Positions 7,563-15,296 are shown, numbered from the stretch's first letter. The stretch: 21,783 bases of DNA from a virus (IMGVR_UViG_3300042542_001845:1-21783); one strand, 5' to 3'. The notes: a model not told the origin generated them from the letters alone. Translations and numbers: made by a program.

Positions 7563-7592
7563 GGCGGTTCAAACAATAAAGTGAGGTACAGT

Positions 7593-8714
7593 ATGCAACA
7601 TAGTAAGATAGTCGGCGGTTCGACCGCCAAGCGCGTCATAGCCTGCCCCGGCAGCGTGGCGCTAGTGGACACCATGCCGCCCCAGCCCAGCAGCAGCTAC
7701 GCCGACGAAGGCACGCTCCTGCACGACACCATAGCGTCGGTGTTAGAGAGCGACCTTGACCCGTACAGCATGGTCGGCACGACATACGCTAGTAGCGTAC
7801 TGACCGAAGCGTTGGTCGATGACAAGCTGGTGGTGGCGCTGCGTGCGCTGGACGAAATAGACCCGCAGGGGGAGATGGAATATGCGGTTGAAAGCAGGGT
7901 TGGCTTTGGTGATTTTCTGCCTGACGTTTTTGGTTCTACCGATCTTCTTGGTCGCCTTGGTGATAGAGCGGTTGTTTTGGATTGGAAGTTTGGTGACGGG
8001 GTGGCTGTCGAAGCTATCGAGAACGCCCAATTACTCTTCTACGCTGCGGCTGCTAAACGCACGGCGGAAACGGCGTGGGCGTTTGACGGGGCTAAAGAAG
8101 TAGAACTGATCATCGTGCAGCCGCCTTACGTTAAGCGGTGGGTGACAACGCTGGAGCGCGTTGACGCGTTTGAGAAGGAACTTGCCGCTGCCGTCAAGAT
8201 TGCTGCGCGGCCAGACGCGCCGTTGGCATCAGGCGACCATTGCAAGTGGTGCGCTGCCAAGCCTGTCTGCCCTGTCATGACCGGCGCTGTAGACCGCGCG
8301 CTAAAGGCCAAGGTTGATGCGCTGCCAATGGATCAGATAGCGCACTATTTGGAACAGGCGCCGTTGGTCGAGGCGTTCATTAAGGATTTGCAGCAGTTGG
8401 CGCATGGGCTTCTGGAAAGCGGGACTAAAGTCCCCGGCTGGAAGCTGGTCAACAAACGCGCAACACGGCAGTGGACAAACGAGGATAAAGCTGTAGCCTT
8501 CATGACCCAAGCGGGCGTGGAAGCATGGGCCGATCCGAAACCATTGTCGCCCGCACAAGCGGAAAAGGCTTTGAAGAAAGCCAAAATAGAATTGCCAGCG
8601 GACTTAATCGTCGCTGTCTCCAGTGGCTCTACCCTTGCGCCGGAAAGTGATTCTCGGCCAGCGGTCTTGCAGATCGGACAGATGCTTACCAAAGCTATGT
8701 CCAAAATCCAGTAA
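7593..8714 (+). CDS. DUF2800 family PD-(D/E)XK nuclease, Cas4/RecB-like
   Basis: I start at ATG 7593 (373 residues), behind GAGG at a 6-nt spacing; the frame extends 24 codons further up without support. The protein has RecB-nuclease features: His44 in DEGTLLHDTIA, Asp117 in FGSTDLLG, and Asp130-x-Lys132 in VLDWKFGDG, followed by ENAQLLFYAAAA. Four cysteines, Cys18 in ACPGS and Cys217, Cys220 and Cys226 in HCKWCAAKPVC, are placed as in the iron-sulphur clusters of Cas4 and AddB nucleases. Family members are encoded with phage family A polymerases and are presumed to be replication or recombination exonucleases. It is first gene of the plus-strand replication module. Confidence 0.9.
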   Translation: MQHSKIVGGSTAKRVIACPGSVALVDTMPPQPSSSYADEGTLLHDTIASVLESDLDPYSMVGTTYASSVLTEALVDDKLVVALRALDEIDPQGEMEYAVESRVGFGDFLPDVFGSTDLLGRLGDRAVVLDWKFGDGVAVEAIENAQLLFYAAAAKRTAETAWAFDGAKEVELIIVQPPYVKRWVTTLERVDAFEKELAAAVKIAARPDAPLASGDHCKWCAAKPVCPVMTGAVDRALKAKVDALPMDQIAHYLEQAPLVEAFIKDLQQLAHGLLESGTKVPGWKLVNKRATRQWTNEDKAVAFMTQAGVEAWADPKPLSPAQAEKALKKAKIELPADLIVAVSSGSTLAPESDSRPAVLQIGQMLTKAMSKIQ

Positions 8715-8733
8715 CGTAAAAAGGAATACAGTA

Positions 8734-9396
8734 ATGTCCAATATCACAACTTTTGGCGGCGCTAACTTGCCGTCAGTACAATCGCTCTCTGGCGCTTTGC
8801 GTTCCATTCAGTCTGACGCCGGTGCAACTGGGTCAGTCATCTTGAAAATGGACAAGACAGGCCATTGGGTTTTCGGTGCAGACCAGACCGAAGTCGAGGA
8901 AGGCAGCCTGTGGGCCGCTAACCCGTTCTCGTTCGTCCACGGTTTTATTGCGTGGGGCGACGGCGAAGTGTTGGCTGAGAAGCTGGTGCCGGTGTCAGAG
9001 CCGCTGCCAGAGTTAGAGCCGGCCCCGTCAGGCGCAAAGCGCGGATGGGAAATGCAAGTTGGCATGGTGCTGGTTTGCACAAACGGCGAAGACAAAGATA
9101 TGCAGGCACGCTTCACCGCTACGTCAGTCGGTGGCAAGCGCGCCGTGCAGGCGTTGGCCGTTGCCATCGCTGATCAGGTCGAGAAAGACCAGACTAAGCC
9201 TGTGCCATTGCTTGAACTGAAGACCGAGCATTACCAGCACAAGTCTTATGGGCGTATCTTTACGCCTATCTTTGATATTACCGATTGGGTGTCTATGGAC
9301 GCCGACTCGGTTGCAGAGGCAGATGATGCAGAGTTGGAAGTCGCTGCTGAACCTGATGCCGCTGAAGGTGCGCGTCGCCGGCGTCGCGTAGTTTAA
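8734..9396 (+). CDS. Replication-module protein, possible ssDNA-binding protein
   Basis: ATG 8734 is preferred (AAGGA 8 nt upstream), giving 220 residues. The N-terminal half contains ILKMDKTGHWVFGADQTEVE and an aromatic stretch PFSFVHGFIAWGDGEVL. The middle has conserved-looking WEMQVGMVLVCTNGEDKDMQ, and the last 40 residues are acidic (ADDAELEVAAEPDAAEG) before a basic end RRRRRVV. An acidic tail and aromatic-rich beta core are common in ssDNA-binding proteins. The slot between the DUF2800 nuclease and PolA is where many phages carry the DUF2815 ssDNA-binding protein. No DUF2815 signature is visible, so the function is inferred from context and composition. Confidence 0.7.
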   Translation: MSNITTFGGANLPSVQSLSGALRSIQSDAGATGSVILKMDKTGHWVFGADQTEVEEGSLWAANPFSFVHGFIAWGDGEVLAEKLVPVSEPLPELEPAPSGAKRGWEMQVGMVLVCTNGEDKDMQARFTATSVGGKRAVQALAVAIADQVEKDQTKPVPLLELKTEHYQHKSYGRIFTPIFDITDWVSMDADSVAEADDAELEVAAEPDAAEGARRRRRVV

Positions 9397-9407
9397 GTGG
9401 TGCGAAA

Positions 9408-9436
9408 GCTGGGGGCGTATCCACCATGCCCCCAGC
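9408..9436 (+). other. Perfect 9-bp hairpin between replication genes
   Basis: GCTGGGGGC (9408-9416) pairs perfectly with GCCCCCAGC (9428-9436) around an 11-nt loop. No T-run follows on either strand, so this is not a standard intrinsic terminator. It sits 12 nt after a stop and 25 nt before the next start, a place suited to an mRNA-processing or stability element. Confidence 0.6.
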
Positions 9437-9461
9437 GAGTAGCAGAAGAGTGAGAACTTCT

Positions 9462-9593
9462 ATGTATATTTTATTTATTCTTGGGGCTTTGTCGGGCGTC
9501 GGCATTGTTGTCCTCATAGCTATCGAAATTGCCACCCAAAAAGAAGAGCGCAGACATGAAGCTTGTATGCGCCGTAAGAGATGCGGCAAATGA
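9462..9593 (+). CDS. 43-residue single-TM micropeptide coupled to DNA polymerase
   Basis: The frame starts at ATG 9462. Residues 2-24 form one hydrophobic helix (YILFILGALSGVGIVVLIAI), followed by a charged, basic tail with two cysteines (KEERRHEACMRRKRCGK). The positive tail predicts it stays inside the cell. The TGA overlaps the polymerase ATG at 9590, so translation of the polymerase would be coupled to it. No family is recognised. It could anchor a replication component at the membrane, but nothing in the sequence shows this. Confidence 0.55.
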   Translation: MYILFILGALSGVGIVVLIAIEIATQKEERRHEACMRRKRCGK

Positions 9594-11545
9594 CTAAATT
9601 ATGGGTAGACTTTGAAACGCGCAGCCGGTGCGACCTTCGCAGCCGCGGCGTGTACAATTACGCGCAGGACGCCAGCACCGACGTGCTGTGTATGTCATAC
9701 GCATTTGATGACGAAGACGTGCGGACGTGGCTCCCCGGTGAGCCTTTCCCGCAAGCCGTTAAAGATCACAAGGGGCTAGTGTACGCGCACAACGCAGCGT
9801 TTGAGCGCCTGATATTCTGGTATGTCCTTCAGGTCGAGTTTAAGCTGGAGCAGTTCTATTGCACCGCAGCCCAAGCCCGCGCCAACTGTGCGCCGGGTAG
9901 CCTTGAGGATGTGGGCCGGTTCGCTGGCGCGACCATGAAGAAAGACCACCGCGGCGGACAACTGATCCGCGCGCTGTCCATCCCGCAGCCAGACGGCGAG
10001 TTCCGCCAAGACGCAAAGCTGATGCAAGAGATGGTTGACTATTGCGAACAGGATGTGCGGGCCATGCGTGCCATCACGCTGGCGCAGCGTCCGCTGTCGG
10101 CTGAAGAGTTGGTTGACTATCACGTCAACGAGCGCATCAACGACCGCGGCGTGCTGCTCGACCGGCCATTGGCGCTAGCAGCGGTGCGCTACGCTGAAGC
10201 TGAATTGACAGAGATACAAGACATCGTCGCAGAGGTGACGCATGGCGAGATTAAGTCCGTCCGCAGCCCGAAGATGAAGAAGTGGGTGTTGGACAGGGTA
10301 GGGCCGCAAGCACTTGAACTGGCTACCATTTACAAGGATGGCGAACCTAAGCTATCCATCGACAAGAACGTGCGGGCTAACTTGCTCACGTTGGCAGGGG
10401 AGAACGCGGATGAAGTACCATCGGAAGTTGCGGAAGTCATCCAGTGCGCGGACGATCTGTGGGCATCGTCCGTCGCTAAATTCCAACGTGCAGCGGCGCT
10501 TGCTGATGCGGAGGATTTTCGCGTTAGAGGAGCGTTCGTATTTTCTGGAGGCAGTGCTACTGGGCGCGCTTCATCGTTTGGGCTTCAGGTCCATAACTTC
10601 CCAAGAAAGTGCGCCGCAGACCCTGCATTAGTAAGGCAGGCTATGGTGCGCGGTCACAGGATCGTTCCCGATCATGGCCGGCGCGTAACAGACGTGCTGA
10701 AAGGTATGCTGCGCCCGTCGCTGATGGCTGACAAAGGCAAGCGCCTTGTCGTTGCCGATTGGGCTGCGATTGAAGCGCGGGTGACGCCGTGGGCGTCCAA
10801 CAGCACCTTTGGCGCGAACAAGCTGGACATCTTTGCCAAGGGTGAGGACGTGTACAAGCATAACGCTATGGCTACCTTCCATGTCGGCTATGATGACGTT
10901 AACAAAGACCAGCGCCAGATCGGCAAGGTTCAAGAGTTAGCCTGTGGCTTTGCCGGCGGCGTTGGTGCGTTCGCCAGCATGGGCCGCATCTATGGTCTGA
11001 TAATGTCAGAAAGCAACGCCAAGCGGATGGTTGACGCATGGCGCAGGGCTAACAAGTGGGCCGTGCCGTACTGGGCTGGCCTTGAAGAGACTTATATGCG
11101 TGCCATGCGGAACAAGAACTGTGAGTTTACGACGGGCCGCATCACATATTTATTCGACGGACTGCATCTTTGGTATGCGCTTCCGTCTGGACGTGTGTTA
11201 TGTTATCCTTTCGCCCGTTTCAACGAGGAAGGCGACCTGACCTACGCGAAGGCTTCTTGGAAGCCAGCCGCTGATGCGAAGGAGTGGCCGAGGGCGCGGC
11301 TATGGCGCGGTTTGGCGTGTGAGAACATCACGCAGGCTGTCGCCAACGACTTGCTGCGCTACGCTTTGCGCCGGCTGGACGATGTAGTTTTGCACATCCA
11401 CGATGAAATCGTCTTGGAAGTGCCAGAAGCAGATGCAGAGGCCGCAGCAGCGCGGCTGGTGAAGGTTATGTGTGAGCCGCCACCTTGGGCAGCAGGGCTA
11501 CCCCTGAACGCTGAAGTGGCAATTATGGAACGTTATGGCAAATAA
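9590..11545 (+). CDS. Phage family A DNA polymerase with 3'-5' exonuclease
   Basis: The ATG at 9590, overlapping the preceding stop, gives 651 residues. The N-terminal exonuclease has DFET (Asp7, Glu9), HNAAFERL and YCEQDVRAM, the ExoI, II and III motifs of DEDDy proofreading nucleases. Polymerase motif A is VADWAAIEARV (Asp390 the metal ligand, in place of the usual DYSQIELR). Motif B is RQIGKVQELACGFAGG (Lys446). Motif C is HIHDEIVLEV (His604, Asp605, Glu606). No 5' nuclease domain is present, as usual for phage forms. By hand alignment to E. coli Pol I, the residue at 762 is Leu (Leu450). This is the replicative polymerase of the phage. Confidence 0.95.
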   Translation: MTKLWVDFETRSRCDLRSRGVYNYAQDASTDVLCMSYAFDDEDVRTWLPGEPFPQAVKDHKGLVYAHNAAFERLIFWYVLQVEFKLEQFYCTAAQARANCAPGSLEDVGRFAGATMKKDHRGGQLIRALSIPQPDGEFRQDAKLMQEMVDYCEQDVRAMRAITLAQRPLSAEELVDYHVNERINDRGVLLDRPLALAAVRYAEAELTEIQDIVAEVTHGEIKSVRSPKMKKWVLDRVGPQALELATIYKDGEPKLSIDKNVRANLLTLAGENADEVPSEVAEVIQCADDLWASSVAKFQRAAALADAEDFRVRGAFVFSGGSATGRASSFGLQVHNFPRKCAADPALVRQAMVRGHRIVPDHGRRVTDVLKGMLRPSLMADKGKRLVVADWAAIEARVTPWASNSTFGANKLDIFAKGEDVYKHNAMATFHVGYDDVNKDQRQIGKVQELACGFAGGVGAFASMGRIYGLIMSESNAKRMVDAWRRANKWAVPYWAGLEETYMRAMRNKNCEFTTGRITYLFDGLHLWYALPSGRVLCYPFARFNEEGDLTYAKASWKPAADAKEWPRARLWRGLACENITQAVANDLLRYALRRLDDVVLHIHDEIVLEVPEADAEAAAARLVKVMCEPPPWAAGLPLNAEVAIMERYGK

Positions 11546-11555
11546 GGAGCAAGCG

Positions 11556-13904
11556 ATGAGTGAGGATCGCCAGAAGTTTATAGACTACATAGTTGGATTA
11601 GCCGCTGATACAGTGGGCGAGACAGCTTTGTTAGTGCGTCAGAAGCCCACACGCGGCGAGGACGGCAACCTGATTTACCATGCAGACGGCGCGCCAAAGG
11701 CCACCTTTCCTGCGTTCCTGCCCGAAAAGGCCCGCATCAAGGACGATGAGGCATGGTATGTCAACACTGGCTCGTTCGTCGTTGACCGCTTTGTAGACGG
11801 CAAGCCGGCTGCTAAGTCCAGCAACGTCGAGTTCGTCCTGTTTATGATGCTGGATGACATCGGCACAAAGTCAAAGACGCCGCCGCTTGACCCGACATGG
11901 ATACTGGAAACCAGCGAAGGTTCGTTCCAGTGGGGCTATGCGTTCAACGAACAACCAAACAAAGGCGATTTCTGCGCTGCCGTCAAGGCTATTGCAGACG
12001 CTGGCTACACTGATCCGGGCGCGACCAACGCTGTCCGTAACTGTCGCATCCCCGGCAGCGTTAACTTAAAGAGCGGACGCGGCAACTTTCCTGCGCGGCT
12101 GGTCGAGTTCCACCCAGACCGCGAATACACGTTAGATCAGATTTGCACTGCTTTAGGTGTGACGCCCGAAGAAGGCGACACAGCGGATTATAAAGCCGTA
12201 AAGATACGCGACACGGGGATGGACAACGTCCTGACATGGTTGAGCGAAAAGAACTTAGTTCTTAGCACTATCAACAACGACGGCTGGTGCGCCATCGTCT
12301 GCCCTAACCATCTGGAACACAGCGACGGCATGATCGAGGCGCGCTACAAGCCGCTTGATCGTTCGTTCTGCTGCTATCATGGGCATTGCCAAGACTTAGA
12401 CAGCCGGACGTTTCTTAGTTGGGTAGCCAATGAAGGTGGCCCGAAGGCAACGCCGGGCTTGCGTGACGAATTGATCGCTGAACGGATGGCGTCGATGATG
12501 GACAAGATTTCGCCTACGGAAGCCTTCCCTGATGAAGCCGCAGCGCGTGTGCGTGAGGTCGAAAAGAAAGAGGCAGGACGGCTGGAACAAAGCGAGTGGT
12601 TTGAGCGTTTCGCTTACATACAGTCTGATGATTGCTATTTCGACATGGTCACACGTCAAGAGATAGCGCGTAACGTCTTTAACGCCCTGTTCCGTCACGT
12701 TGACTGTCGCTCCATTCACAAGAAAACGCAGCGTGTGCAATCATCCATCTATTTTGATGAGCGTCGGCAGGATCGCGGCGCGCCAGCATTGGCAGCCGTG
12801 ACGTTTGCCGCTGGTGATGATGTGCTAGTAACGCGCGACGGGTTGGTCTACGGCAACAGGTGGACAAATGCCCGCCCTGATGTAGCTGACAGCGACAAGA
12901 TCGCGGATCACGATGTCGAGCCTTGGCTTGAGCATTGCCGCAATCTGATTACGGATGACAGGGATTTAGACCATATCCTTAACGCTATGGCGTTCAAGAT
13001 ACAGAACCCGCGCGTTAAGATTAACCATGCCATCCTGATTGGCGGCGATGAAGGCGCGGGCAAGGATACTATATTCCAACCGTTCCTATGGGCGCTGGGC
13101 GGCAGTAACTGGCGCAACAGGTCGGTCATCGAAGCTGGCGGATTGGAAAGCCAGTGGGGTTATGCGCTTGAGGCTGAAGTGGTCATCCTGAACGAGTTGA
13201 AGGAACCAGAAGCCCGCGAACGCCGCGCTATGGCTAACAAGCTAAAACCGCTGATCGCTGCGCCGCCTGCAACGCTGTCGGTTAACCGTAAGGGTATGCA
13301 CCCCTATGATTTGGTCAACCGCTTGATGGTGCTTGCATACACGAACGACTCGCTGCCTATCACCCTGCCTACGCAGGATCGCCGTTGGTTCTGCGTCTGG
13401 ACGCACGCGCCACGCATGACAACGCCAGCAGCCGACGCGCTGTGGGGCTGGTATGAGACAGGCGGCTATGAAAAGTGCGCCGCTTGGCTGTGGCAGCGCG
13501 ACGTGTCGCGGTTCAACCCTTCTGCGCCGCCGCCAGTAACCGAATGGAAGCTGAACATGGTCGAGCATGGTATGAGCGCCGCCGAAAGCTATCTGGTCGA
13601 GTTGATGCGCCAGCGTGGGGGTCTGTTTGCTGATGGTGTTATCGGTGGGCCGTTTCATCGCATCTGCGACTTGCTTGGGCCTCTATTGCCTGTCGGCATA
13701 AAGGTTCCACCGGCTGCACTGCTTCATGCGTTTAAGGAAGCTGGCTGGATCGACATGGGCCGCCTCAATTCAAAAGAACATATGAACAAAAAGCATATCT
13801 TTGCCGCGCCTGAAGTGATCCAAAAATATAACAAATCAGAGTTGCGCCGCATGGCGGAAGTGTTGCCAAACAGTAGTATTATGCCAACGCTAGGCAAGAA
13901 TTGA
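11556..13904 (+). CDS. Primase-helicase (RepB-like primase plus D5-like ATPase)
   Basis: I choose ATG 11556 because AAGGAG (11544-11549) stands 6 nt before it and is fused to the polymerase stop; ATG 11535 would add seven residues. The 782-residue protein has an N-terminal part resembling archaeo-eukaryotic/RepB-type primases (FVLFMMLDDIGTK, then NAVRNCRIPGSVNLK). A zinc-binding stretch follows, with CPNHLEHSD and FCCYHGHC. The C-terminal half is a superfamily 3-like ATPase: Walker A GGDEGAGKDT (from about residue 496), Walker B VVILNELKE (about 542-550), and a sensor-like LMVLAYTND. It should prime and unwind at the fork. It ends the plus-strand replication operon. Confidence 0.88.
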   Translation: MSEDRQKFIDYIVGLAADTVGETALLVRQKPTRGEDGNLIYHADGAPKATFPAFLPEKARIKDDEAWYVNTGSFVVDRFVDGKPAAKSSNVEFVLFMMLDDIGTKSKTPPLDPTWILETSEGSFQWGYAFNEQPNKGDFCAAVKAIADAGYTDPGATNAVRNCRIPGSVNLKSGRGNFPARLVEFHPDREYTLDQICTALGVTPEEGDTADYKAVKIRDTGMDNVLTWLSEKNLVLSTINNDGWCAIVCPNHLEHSDGMIEARYKPLDRSFCCYHGHCQDLDSRTFLSWVANEGGPKATPGLRDELIAERMASMMDKISPTEAFPDEAAARVREVEKKEAGRLEQSEWFERFAYIQSDDCYFDMVTRQEIARNVFNALFRHVDCRSIHKKTQRVQSSIYFDERRQDRGAPALAAVTFAAGDDVLVTRDGLVYGNRWTNARPDVADSDKIADHDVEPWLEHCRNLITDDRDLDHILNAMAFKIQNPRVKINHAILIGGDEGAGKDTIFQPFLWALGGSNWRNRSVIEAGGLESQWGYALEAEVVILNELKEPEARERRAMANKLKPLIAAPPATLSVNRKGMHPYDLVNRLMVLAYTNDSLPITLPTQDRRWFCVWTHAPRMTTPAADALWGWYETGGYEKCAAWLWQRDVSRFNPSAPPPVTEWKLNMVEHGMSAAESYLVELMRQRGGLFADGVIGGPFHRICDLLGPLLPVGIKVPPAALLHAFKEAGWIDMGRLNSKEHMNKKHIFAAPEVIQKYNKSELRRMAEVLPNSSIMPTLGKN

Positions 13905-13930
13905 CAACCAATGGGTTGCAGTGATATATG
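13901..13930 (+). promoter_or_regulatory. Promoter overlapping the primase-helicase stop codon
   Basis: A perfect -35 TTGACA (13901-13906) overlaps the TGA stop. An 18-bp spacer leads to TATATG (13925-13930), which is preceded by an extended -10 TG (13922-13923). Expected start is near 13937. No good gene follows before the terminator about 50 nt on, so a short RNA is the likely product. Confidence 0.5.
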
Positions 13931-13936
13931 GGCATA

Positions 13937-14024
13937 GTTGGTAATGCTCTACTAACCCTCTTGGTGTCGCTTTGCTGACCCTTTTAAGCCCCCTGCGTCC
14001 TCACTCCGCAGGGGGCTTTTCTTT
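13937..14024 (+). ncRNA. Candidate short RNA of about 85-90 nt
   Basis: From the predicted transcription start, GTTGGT (13937-13942) can pair with ACTAAC (13951-13956), giving a 5' hairpin (one G-U pair). A single-stranded pyrimidine-rich stretch of about 30 nt follows, and the RNA ends in the strong intrinsic terminator. Promoter, 5' stem, open middle and Rho-independent end are the usual plan of a small regulatory RNA. The alternative is a 16-codon hydrophobic ORF at 13928-13978 without a good ribosome-binding site. Confidence 0.4.
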
Positions 14025-14026
14025 TA
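13986..14026 (+). terminator. Strong intrinsic terminator after the replication operon
   Basis: AAGCCCCCTGCG (13986-13997) and CGCAGGGGGCTT (14007-14018) form a perfect 12-bp stem around a 9-nt loop, followed by TTTTCTTTTATT. This is a textbook plus-strand terminator ending the polymerase-primase transcript. The opposite strand lacks a proper T-run. The terminator reaches the last codon of the convergent minus-strand gene. Confidence 0.92.
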
Positions 14027-14206
14027 TTCATCTTTTAACGCTGCTTCTGCGTCTTCGATTAACTCTATCGGCGGCCAGCGCAGATAGTTTACAAGTTCGG
14101 CGCTTAACACGCCAAGGTCTTCCAAGCGTTCCATCAGGCGGTAAGCCAAGGTAGCTTCGGCCCGTTCGGTGTATCTGTCGGGCAGCGCGTCATCATCATC
14201 GATCAT
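14024..14206 (-). CDS. Small acidic hypothetical protein, last gene of the minus-strand operon
   Basis: ATG 14206 overlaps the upstream stop as ATGA and is preferred to a TTG four codons further up. The product has 60 residues, is strongly acidic (MIDDDD start, EDAEAALKDE end) and mostly helical, with LAYRLMERLEDLGVLSAELV in the middle. No family is recognised. Small acidic phage proteins can mimic DNA or block host DNA-binding proteins, but nothing specific shows this here. Confidence 0.65.
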   Translation of the reverse strand: MIDDDDALPDRYTERAEATLAYRLMERLEDLGVLSAELVNYLRWPPIELIEDAEAALKDE

Positions 14207-14388
14207 TCTGGTGTCCAATCTTTAGGGTATGGCACTGACTTGTAACTGGTTCTGTAAAGTCTGCCGTTTTCGTCATAATGCTCGGTTACTGTCGAGCCGT
14301 CATCGTTCAGGACAACGGCAAGGTCGCCAAGCAGATGCAATGGTCGCCCGGTCTTAGGGTCGATGCGGTATTTTATTTCTTTGGTCAT
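14203..14388 (-). CDS. Small beta-rich hypothetical protein, 61 residues
   Basis: ATG 14388 overlaps the upstream stop (ATGA); AGGAAAAG lies just before it. The sequence reads as a small beta protein (KYRIDPKTGRPLHLLGDLAV, then DDGSTVTEHYDENGRLYR) with YPKDWTPE at the end. The alternating DENGRLYRTSY pattern resembles a beta-hairpin repeat of the YD type, though only one unit is present. No function is known to me. The next gene is coupled by ATGA. Confidence 0.7.
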   Translation of the reverse strand: MTKEIKYRIDPKTGRPLHLLGDLAVVLNDDGSTVTEHYDENGRLYRTSYKSVPYPKDWTPE

Positions 14389-14564
14389 TTCTTTTCCTCA
14401 ATCCAAAAGTGGTGCACCATGTAATGCGTAGCGGTTTCGTCTGTCACCCTTTCACCTATCCCGCCGCTTGCGGTGGTCAGGTGATTGGTGAAGGTGTTGG
14501 GGTCTTTAGCTGAACGCACCGCAGGGATGCGTGTCAGTTTCATATAGCCGTTTTGGTCGGTCAT
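14385..14564 (-). CDS. Small hypothetical protein, 59 residues
   Basis: The minus-strand frame starts at ATG 14564, 3 nt after the preceding gene's stop, and ends in an ATGA overlap with the next gene. The product MTDQNGYMKLTRIPAVRSAK continues through DPNTFTNHLTTASGGIGERV to a His/Trp-rich end (ATHYMVHHFWIEEKK). No family is recognised. The tight packing and coupled end make it a real gene despite its size. Confidence 0.65.
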   Translation of the reverse strand: MTDQNGYMKLTRIPAVRSAKDPNTFTNHLTTASGGIGERVTDETATHYMVHHFWIEEKK

Positions 14565-14567
14565 ATG

Positions 14568-14753
14568 TCACCCTAACCTAGTGATGAACGTGACGCCGTT
14601 GATCGTGCGGCACATGAAGCACTTGCCGTTACGGATGCCGTATTGCGACACGTTGCGGCTGGTGCGCTTGGCTGCGCCCTTGTCGGTGGCTGGCATAGTG
14701 CCAACATCGCCAACGGCCAGCGTTCCCATTGGGTAAAACATGGGGCGGCTCAC
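14568..14753 (-). CDS. Small basic hypothetical protein with GTG start
   Basis: I start at GTG 14753, which overlaps the upstream stop as GTGA; a TTG at 14777 would lengthen it by eight codons, and ATG 14741 would remove four. The 61-residue product is basic, with TSRNVSQYGIRNGKCFMCRT and a beta-like end GVTFITRLG. Short phage proteins with this 'vGd...yg.r.gkkf.cR....g..i.R' layout are common in my memory and lack known function. They may bind nucleic acid; Cys-x2-Cys alone is not a full zinc site. Confidence 0.65.
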   Translation of the reverse strand: MSRPMFYPMGTLAVGDVGTMPATDKGAAKRTSRNVSQYGIRNGKCFMCRTINGVTFITRLG

Positions 14754-14959
14754 GTTATCAGTCCCCGCGCTACGCAAGCCTGTCGCAGATGTTCAGGACG
14801 GACACCCCACCGCTTATAGATGTTGCCATAGTCGCGCCTAACGTCTGACAGGTGCGCTTCCTGCGCCCGTAGCGCAGCCTTTAGCTTGTCATGCTCTTTT
14901 ATAGCTTTCGCCGCTGTGCGTAGCACGCGCATTTGGTCTTTGGTGTCGAGATTGCTCAT
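14750..14959 (-). CDS. Coiled-coil hypothetical protein, 69 residues
   Basis: ATG 14959 follows the upstream stop by one base. The first 45 residues are a long charged helix (RTAAKAIKEHDKLKAALRAQ then EAHLSDVRRDYG) able to form a coiled coil. The end, RWGVRPEHLRQACVARGLIT, looks like a small helix-turn-helix. No family is known to me. The stop overlaps the next start as GTGA. Confidence 0.7.
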   Translation of the reverse strand: MSNLDTKDQMRVLRTAAKAIKEHDKLKAALRAQEAHLSDVRRDYGNIYKRWGVRPEHLRQACVARGLIT

Positions 14960-14960
14960 A

Positions 14961-15296
14961 TTATAGTTCCACTGTTATGTCGGGCTTCGCCCGTTTGTCG
15001 TTTAGTCGGTTAAGCCAAAAGGTTTGATCGTCACCAAATGACCGTGCTGCGTGATACTTGAACAGCGCAACGGCTAGCGGGTCGTAACCCTTCCACTTGT
15101 GCGTCACGATCAGGGGCGATGGCATCATGGCTTCTAGGCTGGTGCGCGTTGGGCGTTCCTTAGCCTTTGCCACAGCGTCTAGATCGCGCAACGTCAAGTT
15201 GATGTTAAACTCGCGGTTTATATGCTGCACCACGGCGGTTTTGTCGGTGATGTAGCCGCACAGATGCTTGATGCGCTTTCTAACAGCGTGTTCCAT
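14961..15296 (-). CDS. Hypothetical protein with possible N-terminal HTH, 111 residues
   Basis: The ATG at 15296 shares its A with the upstream TAA (TAATG). Residues about 1-45 (HAVRKRIKHLCGYITDKTAV, then INREFNINLTLRDLDAVAKA) have the helix-turn-helix rhythm of small DNA-binding proteins. The remainder holds GYDPLAVALFKYHAARS and an acidic end. It is one of the larger products of this operon and a candidate regulator, by inference only. Confidence 0.7.
   Translation of the reverse strand: MEHAVRKRIKHLCGYITDKTAVVQHINREFNINLTLRDLDAVAKAKERPTRTSLEAMMPSPLIVTHKWKGYDPLAVALFKYHAARSFGDDQTFWLNRLNDKRAKPDITVEL

Noticed and set aside
7614-7628. GGCGGTTCGACCGCC hairpin, resembling a tRNA T-arm or attachment core
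   Set aside because: It lies inside the DUF2800 coding sequence (Gly-Gly-Ser-Thr-Ala), with no acceptor or anticodon arm around it and no integrase in the window.
13972-14154. Plus-strand frame of 60 codons over the terminator
   Set aside because: It runs through the intrinsic terminator and antisense to a coupled minus-strand gene.
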